DNA of 64,000 nucleotides from Ptychodera flava (lineage: Eukaryota; Hemichordata; Enteropneusta; Ptychoderidae). Each line of letters starts with the position of its first letter. Within the stretch, counting starts at the first letter, position 1. Shown here in pieces: positions 34,024-45,720 of this stretch. The stretch covers positions 16,407,476-16,471,475 of the forward strand of contig NC_091931.1 in assembly GCF_041260155.1 (NCBI RefSeq), read 5' to 3'. A program made the translations under genes and the position numbers. The notes under the pieces were generated by a model. The model saw only the letters and a list, made by a program, of their open reading frames with translations. It was not told the DNA's origin and did not search any database.

Positions 34024-34694
34024 TCTTCAAAATTATTACATTAAATGTGACGACCACTAATGTATGAATACCTAATTTCAAGATTTGGAAGTCATGTGAA
34101 CGTCACTTGTCCCAATTATCGATATTTATTTCCATCGTGATAAACATGTAAATAATTTCATTCATGCATTGTATGCCGATAAGGACAAATTGCAGTCTTG
34201 CAGCCTAAGTGTGTGCATTTCAGCACTCAGCAGTAGAGGAGACTACCCGCTAATATTGACTATAATCACAAAAGCATTACTCATCAGCTGTTGGCGTTAC
34301 TATTTCAAACATATTACTCATCATTCTGTCTCTGAGTTCTCATTTTTTCCATGAAAACGATAAAAAACTCCGTAATCTGGTCGTTTTTCGTTTTGATGTG
34401 ATTTTGTATATCATTCTTGATAAGTTCTAATTAAGTAGTCAACACAATAGATAAACTGCAATTAATGAGTCCCATTGTCTCAGTCGCATAAGTTGTATGC
34501 AAGACTTCGAGGTCACTCATTATCGTATATTTGCCCATTCACGTTTTACAATGACAATCATGTCATTTTTATCCGAATGTTTTGGATGTATTCGACACAA
34601 AGTGATATTCTGCTTGAATATGACAGTATTATTATAACTAGCTAGACTAATCTGATTGATAATTTGGGCTTAGTGTTTAATGTTGTGAAGCTGA
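34024..34694. other. Intergenic stretch before the LINE
   Basis: No repeat, exon or convincing open frame recognised. Confidence 0.5.
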
Positions 34695-36346
34695 AAGGTT
34701 TTCAATCAATCAATCATCAAATTTATTTCACCAGAAAGAAAAAAATAACTACAACACAAAAACAAATATCAAAGTATACCTCGTTACAATGTTTCTGGTG
34801 AGGACCATGGAAATAGTCCATAGAGACTAATCTAGTCCATGGCCCAAATCTCAAAGAAAAAAGTATAACAAAGCAATCATACGTACGTATATGAGACAGA
34901 CGGGTGTCAGCAAATGAGCGGTAATTGTAATAAAAAAAATAAAGTGTCAATCAGCAACAACAAATATATAAATATAACACTAAAATAAATATGACACTAG
35001 AGTTTGTAAAATTAATTTAGTAAATAAGAATGCAATTCCGTTTTGAATAAACTTCTGGATTCTAGTTTCTTTAATGAAAGTGGTAAAGAGTTCCAATGTT
35101 TGGTAACTGCATACGTCATGTTATGTTGAATAATTCTAAGTCTTGTATGTGGGGCTCGAATATTATTGTCGGTAATTGAACGTGTTAGATAATCATGGGA
35201 GACAAGGTCAAAATAATGATCAATTCTATGGGGTAAATTGTTATGCTTTAAGTCAAAAATAAACATACATGAGTAATATTTACTTAACTTGTAAATATTC
35301 AAAATACGTAAATTTCGGAACAAAGGCTCAGAATGAGCATGAAAATCGGAGAAGGTGATTAAGCGAACTAGCTTTTTCTGAAGAAGGAGAATTGGCTCAA
35401 GGTAAGTCTGATAGGTGTTTCCCCAAATTTCAATACAGTAGGATAAGTGAGGTAAAATAAAAGCGTTGTAAATATGAAGAAGAACAGATTTTGGAACAAA
35501 ATGTCGAATTTTGAAATAATACCAATTTTCGGTGTAATAGCTTTTACAATTCTCTGAATGTGTGATTTCCAAGAAAATGAAGAATCAATATTTACACCAA
35601 GATAACCTGCTGAAGAAACTTTTTTAATAACTGTAGTACCGATACGCAAGTTACCCTCAAAAGTAACCCTTCTCTGGGGTGTTTTGATAATCATATAGTT
35701 TGTTTTGTCTGCATTTATAGTTAATTTATTTCCCTTACACCATTTGTCGATCTCATTAAGTTGAAAAGTGACGTCATTCAAATTTATTTGCTGGGCACAT
35801 ACAGATCTAATATGTTTGTATCGTCGGCAAACAGCCTTAAATTAAAATAAGTGGTTGCATTACAGATATCATTGATATAAATCAAAAATAAAGTTGGACC
35901 AAGTATCGATCCTTGAGGTACTCCACACCTGATTTGTCTTTGAGTATAGGTTCTCCATCAACCTCCACGAATTGATTTCTATCTGATAAGTAACTGTGAA
36001 ACCAATCTAGTGGAATACCCCTAACCCCATAATTATGAAGTTTTTGTATTAGAATGTCATGATTGATAGTATCGAATGCCTTCTTTAAATCAATGAAAAT
36101 ACCTAGACTGGAATTACCCTTGTTCATATTATCTGTTAAATAAGCAACAATATCAGCAAGTGCCAATTTTGTACTGTACTTTTTTCTGAACCCTATTGCA
36201 TATCAAAGAGAATGTTGTGTTTGTCAAGAAATGAACAGAGTTGCTTGTTTACAACAGTTTCAAAAATTTTGCTAAAAACAGGCAAAACTGAAATCGGTCT
36301 ATAATTACCAAGGTCGAGTTTATGAGCATGTTTCGCCGAATTTGGA
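34695..36346 (-). mobile_element. 5'-truncated CR1/L2-like LINE fragment with reverse transcriptase
   Basis: Read on the minus strand the RT motifs appear in order: NYRPISVLPVFSKIFE (about 36,300), a QYGFRKKYST-like stretch, FIDLKKAFDTINHDIL (about 36,090), [13 protein letters not shown] (about 35,920), the catalytic FADD box (about 35,830), then LTINADKTNYMI, GYLGVNIDSSFSW and the C-terminal KKLESRSLFKTELHSYLLN-stop (about 35,012). The frame is broken at several places, for example after LFDMQ (near 36,196) and around 35,500. The 3' end finishes in (GATT)n-like repeats (about 34,697-34,712), as in CR1/L2 elements. No endonuclease domain, so it is a dead 5'-truncated copy between genes D and E. 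Confidence 0.8.
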
Positions 36347-36584
36347 ATTTATTTGTTTGTTAAGAGAACATGGCGCTGTAAGAATACACATAAGTTGTGC
36401 CCGATGCATAGTAGACAGGTTAATGTTGACCTGTCATGGAGGCCGCCGTCAAACTTTATCTCTAACCTTCTGAGGTTATCTGTTGACCGCAATGATAAGG
36501 ATGACAAACACATCCATTGGTATATAGGCTACTTTCTGTGGCGACGGCTTCAGTCCACTCAACAAAGTCGTTCTAACACTGACA

Positions 36585-39500
36585 ATGGTACGTGTGACCG
36601 TTCGTGTCCTTGTAGTACCGCTGCTGGTAACTGCCTTTCAAGGTAAGTACGTATACGCAGATTGTTTATTCGTGTCTTAATACCGATGATACATACAGAT
36701 CAACTCTTGGAATCGATTAGGTTTTGTATCAATTCAAAGTGTTTAACAGTGGAGTTTGACATGCAATTTGACATTAAACTGGCAGTAGTGGGATTTGCAC
36801 AGACCAAATGGTCTTGTTGAAGATACGATCACGATCTCGCTATCCCCTTTTAATTTCTAAATAACTATTGAGCTCTTACCTATTTGAACAATACAATTTA
36901 AAGGTAAACAGTGTTCTGTTTATTTTCTACGTATTTATCTCCGTATGATATGAAACTTCTAGGCGCCTTTGGGTTCTTTGATGGTCTTGGCAGTCAACCA
37001 GATGCAACGTTCAGTTCAGGATAAGCCACTCCTCAGAGCGATGATTCTAAGACAACTCACAAATAACCTTCGAGGTTCGACGGGGGTACCGGGTCCAGTA
37101 ATCCGAGCCCTTGGGTCAGCCAGAGTTCATCTGCCTGTGATACGTGCGATGTTATCACGATACAATGCGCAGGTAAAGAAAGGGCACTGATTAAATTCGG
37201 ACTTTTAATAGGTTGAAAAATTCAAACCTTTCTCACACTATTGACTATATATTATATAGTATTCAAGAGCGCTAGTCGCGCAAATAGAACTAGTTGAATG
37301 GTACAGTGAAGGATCTTGGCAAACCAACGTATGCGCATACGCAGAAAACATTTACTTATATTCCTCTGGTAGAAACATAAGGTAATTGTTTCCGACGTCG
37401 TCGATTGTATTAAATGCCAAGACAGCAGCCTTTGAAATATCCCAAACAAATTGTCCTGTCATGTGGCGTGCTAATGAAATTAAGTGGTTGGTCAAGTTAA
37501 GCGCAATGTCAAGTTGGTGGGTCTATGTGATGTATATTCAAGTTATTTTGATAGTCTGTGTCTGCGATTTTATTCCCTTTTTTCCCATGCCGAGCCAAAG
37601 AGCTTTATTTTTGTCCTAATTTGCCTTCTTGCATAATATGCATGAAGAATCACGATTCAAAAAGCATGTCAGATCGTCGGAACATTCTGTTCAGTCACAC
37701 TCTGAGTCATATAAAGTATCTACAATGTCTGCATTACTTTTTTAATGGTTAAGAAATTCACTAATCGTTGGTATCCCTGTTGACCATTTTTGTCTCTGTA
37801 AAAAAAACCCTGTAATAAAAAGAATGTTGTTCATCAGACATCTGTGCACATCGGTGTAATAGTAACACCTTCTTTCCATGACAATATTTGCACGACTCAG
37901 CTTGTCGTTGACTAGGGGGGGGGTTGATAGACACGAACAAAATAGCAAAATATGTCAGTATACGAGGAATTTAAAACGCTTTCTTCTTACTCTGTCTTTT
38001 TAGCAGCAAAACGATGACACGTTGCGTAATCTGGTACTGTTTCGTTTACTTGGAGAACAGATGGGGAAGAAAATCATAGAGGGAGCCCTCGCCATGAAGG
38101 AAGACTCTAGAGTTTACAATTTCGGGACATATTTCAACTGTGATTGTGCTCTTGAGTACTTGTAAGTTTAGAAGTATTGATAGAGTTTCATCCCGAAATT
38201 ATCGAGTCATGCCCTGTTCATCGGTGCAAGAATCAGAGAATTTCAATCACTTTGGTTCAACCAAGTGACAAGAATGGGCTGTCATACCCTGTGCATGTCA
38301 GAACGATCTTCGGCAACGATGGGGCAACAGAATACAAATAACATTATCGACATGTTATGCATTTGCAGGGGGTTTGTCGTCATCATGTTGGTGTTCATGG
38401 GTAACAGTTAATTGTTAGGCTATTTTAAAACGTGATTCCTCTTTGACTTAATTACATTTGTAAACCAGGCAGAAATCAGATAAAACCACCCTTGAAGCAT
38501 TTACTGCACGAGTTTCCTTAACAAAGGCATAAAAGAGCCACACTTAAATTATCGTTGAATAGTCTGAAACCGCAGCGATGTACGCGATTCGTTTGTATGC
38601 AAAGTTGCCACATTTGTTATCAAATTCCTCAATACCATAGAAGGTAAGTACGCCTAAAATGATAATTTCAGTATTTATGTCAATTTGTCAAAGATGGCAA
38701 TCTTACCATCGATCAATAGAATATTGTGCAAGTAGAAAATAAAGGAAACGTAAAAAAAAGAAAAATCATAAACAGTAAATTTTAAGGTGTTTATAGTATC
38801 GAGTGGAAATCTATTATTCGTTAAAGCTATTATCTCACTTTCGTCCACAATTAAACGTGTATCCGTGAGCTGTGGTAATAATATGTGGCTATCGTATTTT
38901 CACTCGGGACACGAAAGATAGTGCCTTTCCTAACCTGCATTAATCTGAAGCTCAGAGAGCCTAGTTATATTCATTATATCCTCGTGACTTTGGAAGAATG
39001 CCAATTTGATTATGCGCGACAGGAAGTATCCAAGACAAAGAAAATACTGTAAAAGCTTACGCATAGATTTTATAAATACAGATTTGCCGGAATCTTTTCA
39101 TCTAAGTATCAGCGTGATAAAAGTAGTCGCACTTTGAAAGTTATATTGTTCAAGATGTGATTTCTTCACAGAGGAGAGAATGCTGCAATGCTGGGCTTTA
39201 TGCCAGATTTACTACACGCAGGTAATTGAAAATGCTAATTTGACTAATATCAGTAGTTTTAGTTGACATTTTCACCATCTTTTTTCATGGAATTGTGGGC
39301 AAATGTTTGTCGCTTCTTTCTTCAGTAAATTGGCGTTAATCTCTAGATTAGTTTACGTTACAATGTGGCCAAACTACCTTTTCTATCAAACGACCCTTCA
39401 CTCTACGGAGCCGGGAGCCTTGGAATCTTCATCGAAAGAAATTGTGTTGTTATACATTGGAACTCTGTGGCAGTTCAGTGAAGCGTGTTTTGACTGAACC

Positions 39501-41538
39501 AGGCTGAATAATGTCCACTACTGAACTATATAATTTCAGTCAATTTAGATAAAACAAACAAAACAAACCGTGTCTTGAAAATGCTTTGCAATTTTTCTTC
39601 TTGATGTGATACTTCACACATACTAAGATAGTGATTGACAAAGTAGCATTTCGACCGTGCCTAGTTTTGCATGAATTTGTGGTATTTGTATCGTTTCTGG
39701 CATCCGTGCCGTTAAGGATTCTCTCGCTTGGCCACTGTGTAGGCTAAATGTTTAGTATTGTATCTTTGAAAAGACAGATTGTTAAAATTGTATCCAAGAA
39801 CAAGGTCACTTTTGTTCCGCTTTTATTTTCCCGGGATCGACTTCTATTTCAGTCTGTGAAGAAGCTGGGAAGAAATGCACATACCAATATGCAACTCACG
39901 GCGAATGTTTATCACACAAACGTGGCGAGCGTACAGCGGCAGGAGTCGGTAAGCCTTTTATGTTGAAATAAAAGGGACAGCCACTGGGTTGTCCCCATAA
40001 TTGATGACGGTGATGATGTTGATGATGATGATGATGATGATGACGTTGATGATGATGGACGATCATGTTAAATACTGATGTGTACTCATTAACACTACAT
40101 TTAAAATGCCCCCAATATGTCGACGATTCTTTCCTGCAGCATTAACACTAACTTTTATTAACTATAATGTGAAAATATGACTCAATTTGTTGACAGGACT
40201 TCTAGGGAGGGGTTTAGACGTCTGTGTATCCTGGTTCAAAACTCCTGAACGGCAACTGTCTGTGTCATATACAGACCCCTACTGGATACTTGATAATTCG
40301 GCGCAATTCTACGTAAGAAGAGGTAACCCAGGCAACTTCGATCCTGAAAAAATAGACGGCAAGGCAATAGGTAATGCTTCACACCAGTCTGTCTGTCTGT
40401 CTATCTGTCTGTCTGTCTGTCTGTCTGTCTGTATGTATGTATGTATGTATGTATGTATGTATGTATGTATGTATGTATGTATGTATGTATGTATGTATCT
40501 ATGTATGTATCTATGTATCTATGTATCTATCTATATATGTATCTATGTATCTTTGTATCTATCTATGTATGCTTCTGTGTATGTATCTTTGTATCTATTT
40601 GGCTATCTTTGTATCTATGGTTTTTGTCGTTTTTGTTTCCCAACATTTATCATGCTCATTTCAAGTGTTTTCTTTGGTATTGCAGCGTAAAAATGTCGTA
40701 GTTGTTATGAGTCTTTACTTGATAAAGAACAAACTAGTAAAGACACCACTTTTTCCCTTCCGCTCAGATTTTTTCCTTTTCTTTAACTTTTACGTCAGGT
40801 TTCGTTGATGGCATAGCAAGTGACTTTCCGTGTTTATTAAGAGCAAATAATATGACGGCTGTTGATGCTGAACGTCTAGGCATCAAAGGTCATTATGTCG
40901 GAAAAGAGGAGTTGTATACGCTCATGAAGAATGGTCAGGTAATGATAATAATACATGGGCCTACGTCGTAGGTATACCAAAATAATAATTGAAGTGGCAA
41001 ACTGATAGTCAATGCTGGCATAATAATAATAATAATTTGAAAAAAATGTCAATATCTTCAGTACATCCATGATTAAATTTTCAGTTGTTTTAATTAAATG
41101 TAGTGTGCATCTACCGCTGTGTATTATGGAAAGTGATTATTTTGTAATTTATGATGTGAGAGTAATTGACTATTCCAGCCGTTTTTGCTGTGTGATTGGT
41201 TTCTCGTCAAAGCCTATCGCAGTTTCTTGATAGCTTTTCCTGATAACCATGTCTTTATTTATTTTCAGCTCGATGCCGCGTTTGTGCTGCCAGTATCATT
41301 TGGCGACGTACCGTTTTCTCATGAATTCGACCGGCTTGGGAAACCTTTTAAGTGCAGCAAGGGTGGTGAACTTCACGGAATAACCCGGAAGGACAATCTC
41401 GTACTGTGGTTCAATGATGCATTGCGCAAGATGAAAGAAGACGGACGGTACTATGGCTTGTGTCGTGATGCAGAGAAAAAACACGGTGAGACACGACATA
41501 AACTATACATACATACATACTGTCGGATGCGAGTGTAA
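36585..41538 (+). CDS. Gene E: secreted SBP_bac_3-like protein, 8 exons, last intron absent
   Basis: Exons 36585-36642, 36963-37172, 38004-38161, 39172-39221, 39853-39948, 40197-40370, 40799-40938, 41269-41538. Signal peptide MVRVTVRVLVVPLLVTAF. Motifs: AAMLGFMPDLLHAG, VCEEAGKKC, GRGLDVCVSWFKTPERQLSVS plus YTDPYW, and LYTLMKNGQLDAAFVLPVSF, the clearest match in the window to the lobe-2 'nGqlDA' signature of family 3 binding proteins. Then WFNDALRKMKEDGRYYGLC. The codons for KHG, which begin the last exon in A, B and C, follow directly without an intron, and the product ends CRMRV. A donor after KH is possible, so a distal exon cannot be excluded. Exon 2 begins GAFGFFDGLGSQPDAT in one frame and ends PLLRAMILRQLTNN in another; its 210 bases do not fit the phases, so it holds one base too many or lacks two. 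Otherwise about 384 residues. Confidence 0.7.
40016..40052. repeat. (GAT)n microsatellite
   Basis: GATGATGATG runs in intron 5 of gene E. Confidence 0.85.
40386..40612. repeat. (TCTG)n/(TGTA)n/(TCTA)n microsatellite
   Basis: Directly downstream of exon 6 of gene E (which ends at 40,370). It produces long Cys/Leu/Tyr/Met-rich open frames that are not genes. Confidence 0.95.
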
Positions 41539-42051
41539 TATTACAAAATGAAACATGGTTCCTCACAGAACATACTTTTAACTTATGAATTGTCTTTTAT
41601 AGCATATCCGCAACTCAATTACTCTTTCAGCTTCTCTGATATACCATCTGTCATTCAAATCACCTATCAATCGAGTAATATGGCTCCTATTCTGTCATAC
41701 TGTAGGTCACAAGGGAAGTATCGACTGCGTGTAATTCCTTTCACTCGCTCCTGGGAGAGATTTGCATCGTATATATCACTTCCTTTTTGTGGCCTCTATA
41801 TTGCCGGGAATCAATGAAGCGATTCTTTAAGTGATACAAGTAAATGATTGATTCGCATTTGTCCTTCTGAATTTGGTATAACTGCAGTTTTAGACTTTCT
41901 TTGACAAAAAAACTTTTCCTCTTGAATTTGATGTGTAATGTATTGACATTGGACATAAAAAATCGTATCGTTAGCTTGAACATTTGCCACTCATTTTTAG
42001 CTCACGTGTGTAAACACGTGGGCTATTGTCATAGCGATGTCTGTCTGTCTG

Positions 42052-42466
<415 letters not shown>

Positions 42467-43295
42467 AATATAAATATGAATAGATGTTTATCTGTTTGTA
42501 TGTTTATTTATTCATTATATTGTTTGTTTGTATATTTTTGTTTATTATTATTTTGTTGTTTATTTGTTTGCTTGTTTGTTTGTTCAACCTGGCTCCCCTG
42601 TGGTGTGTGGGCAAAGTGTAAACATTTTTTGCATGTTATGTATTTCAGTCTATGTCAAATATTGTAAATGAAAATCAAGAACAGTTTACTGTGTGCTTGT
42701 AAAAGATAACATATTTGTCAATACATAAACTGCCTTGCAGATTGATTGTCTTAAATATTATCACAGAAGTAGAAAAGGAAAAGAAACTAATCAAATTGCT
42801 GTAACATATTCACTCTCAGTGCCTGTATAGGCCTATACTTAACTGTTTTATCATTACAATTCAGCTGTTTGTTATATCTTTATCACTTCCATGGGCCAAG
42901 ACACACTTGGATCAATGTCATCACTCTGTGCCAGTTGTGTATGTCAGTCTGTCTGTATATGTATGTCCATGTTTCATACAATTGTTGACTTGTTTTGATA
43001 ACTATATGGGAGCGAACAGTGATATTGTCACTATTTTTAATGGGTTACACTGAAATAAAAATAAAAAATAAAAAGTTCCCGACCGATCTACTTTATTTCC
43101 TTGGGGCTTGTCCCCGGAAACACTGTCACACATCTTTTTCTTATGCCTTACGCTAGTTGTGAGTATGCATAACACGGTATATCTTGATTAAATTCCCAAA
43201 ACGTATTTGAATTTCATGAACAGAATTTCTCCAAAGTTGGCGCAGTCGGTCAATCACTCCTGGATCGTGTCATCTAGAAAGTACAAGGCAACTAA

Positions 43296-44585
43296 GGGAC
43301 TGGTCAGTTTCTTCAGCCTGGGGGCGCGGTGGATTCATGGGGGGTCACCCTGTTTTTGACTTTGGTGATGGGGGGTCACCATGTTTTTGAAATGCCCAAT
43401 GGGGGGGGGGGGGTCAGTGTGTTTTTGAATTTTGAAACAGGCTCATCATTGCCTAAAATGCTTGTGTCAGCCACAAATTTCATCATTCAGTTGTATTTTT
43501 CGGCGCGCCCTTCGGGCGCGTAACTTTAATAATCAGTCATATTTTTCAGCACGCCCAACTTTAACATATCAAGCATATATACATCAGAGATATCTGTATG
43601 TTCAATATTTTTCAGCGTGCTCTTCAAGCTCATTACTTTAATATATCAGACATTTTTCAGCATGCCCTTCAGGTGCATGACTTTAATATACAAGGCATAT
43701 ATATCAGAGATATCAGATTGTTTCATATTTTTCGGTGCGCCCTTCAGGCGCCATACTTTAATAATCAGAGATATCTTGATGTTTGCTAAGTGAAAGTGTA
43801 CCTTATGAAATCTGCATTTCATATGAAAAGGATGACAAATTCCTGATACTTTTATGTTTCTCTATGAGAAATCAGTATGAGAAAGCAACATGCACAAATA
43901 TTTCACAATATATATTGATACAGTGACTTATTTAGAGATAAAAAAATGACAAGATATCTTTCCTTCTCATTGATGCAATTATTTTCCTTTGTGTCACAGG
44001 TTTCTGTAGAAAGATGCTTTTTATGAACAAAATAACAGTTTAAAAAGGCAGTTTTTGTCATTATTAGCTGTGCTTTTATGGTTTCAATGTTACAAGAGAA
44101 GGTCCTCTCAGACACTGTACACATCAGATTTGGCTAAAAAAGCTCTCTATGGCTCCTCAGGAGATTTAATTGGATGGTTGGCAAGTCTAAACACCCATCA
44201 AGTTTTTGACATCCATTTCTGTACAACAGTTCAGGACATCTGGTTAAGCTTAGAAAGTGTGAAATACATTCACAGCTCATTCAAAATACAGCTCATTCAA
44301 AATGTACTGTATTCAAACTTTAAGATTGACACTTTGAAATTCCTATCTTACAACTGACATGTCAACAATTTCATTAAAACATAGAATGACTATTTAAAAT
44401 ATAAATATATGTAAATGTAAAATATAATATATATATATTAATGTCCACCTTTGTTTTACCTATGTCGCCGCCGGGGGGTCACCCTGTTTTTGAAATTTGG
44501 AATGGGGGGGGGGGGGGTCAGCCACTTTTTGACGTCGGCAAAAATAATCCACCGTCCCCCCCCGGCCGAAGAACTGACCAGTCCC
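43296..44585. mobile_element. 1.29-kb PIF/Harbinger-like non-autonomous element, TAA target duplication
   Basis: Ends are inverted: GGGACTGGTCAGTTTCTTC on the left, GAAGAACTGACCAGTCCC on the right. Inside come inverted G-rich segments with GGGGGGTCACCCTGTTTTTGA. TAA stands on each side (43,293-43,295; 44,586-44,588). The duplicate region has the unfilled site AACTGATAGATACCTCAACTGG at about 60,308, cited here in part. A 3-bp TAA duplication and GGG/CCC ends fit PIF/Harbinger. No transposase is present. Confidence 0.8.
43496..43790 (+). repeat. Degenerate tandem repeats with small GC-rich hairpins inside the Harbinger-like element
   Basis: Units share TATTTTTCRGCRYGCCCTTC, ACTTTAATA and a 'CAGAGATATC' tail. 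GCGCGCCCTTCGGGCGCG (about 43,503) is a short perfect hairpin. Four or five diverged units. Confidence 0.75.
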
Positions 44586-45720
44586 TAATAGACACTCAAC
44601 TGGAGCAAGAAATATTCAAGTCTTCGTTTGAACGACACAGCTTATACAGTTTATCAAACCCTTTTCTCTTGCACATGATAAAACATTTAGAAAAAGCGAT
44701 ATAATAGAAAGTCACAAAGGGAAAACAGTAAGAAGTGAAAAAAACGTGAGGCTTGCTGCTTTTGCAAAAATTACACATGGGAAAAACGTGTAAATTTAAA
44801 TTAGGAAAAATTCGAGATGGTCTACCGACTCCTAAATAACAGAAATGAAAAACGAAATCTTGGCAAGAGAAAAATAACTTGCATACCTCTAGTCTAGTCT
44901 GACCGACCGTTCCCAAGACCTACTGGTCTGTGCCCTACAGGTATCCGCTCTTGCTCTGTCAGCATACATCGTGAACATCCCATGACTCGGAACTTGTCGC
45001 TTTCCAAATTCCCTCCCCTACAGCGCCCCTAGTGGCGTTCGTGAGGAAAGTGTATATCCAAAGGACAAGTCCTCGAGACTGTAAAACTTTTAAATATTCT
45101 GCGATGAATTTCCGAGTTTGACCAGCTTGATATAAGAGTTAATTTTGGTAAGAGAGTCGCTCTTTATCCCAGCCAGAAATATTCTTTTTTTTAAATTCTG
45201 TCTGTTTGATATGTAAACTTTCGTAATCATGGCCATTTAATAAAGCATATGTAACTTTTTGTGAATTTTTAATAACACTTTTGTCGCCCAACTCTTGGAA
45301 ATTAGCAATGAGTAAACAATGTTTAAAATGAAAGTTGCATCAAATGTGTTTGCGGAATGCACCGTGGCCTATCCTACGAGTCTTATAGTTAACATTCTTG
45401 ATGTGCCATTTTGCAGAGAGTTCACCGGCAGGTACGCAATCAACCGGCGGCCAGCTTGCCACAGCATAGTTTCATACAGGAACGAATATGAAAGTGTCAC
45501 AAAGAGTAATATTCTAATATGTGAATATATTGCTTCTGCAGTTACTCTCCATTTTAGATTTATCGATCCCTTACACGTACGTTATTCTTGTCACAGTTTG
45601 TTGTGTGCATGAATGAAATCTTTGTATCAATGTGTGAGATGAAACTAAAATTGACTGCTGGAGGACAGAAGAGTGCTGTACATGTCGAACAGCGCACACT
45701 TCCTGCGGTAGATATATTAT

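Noticed and set aside
40374-40808. Cys/Tyr/Val-rich open frame
   Set aside because: Translation of TCTG/TGTA microsatellite in intron 6 of gene E.
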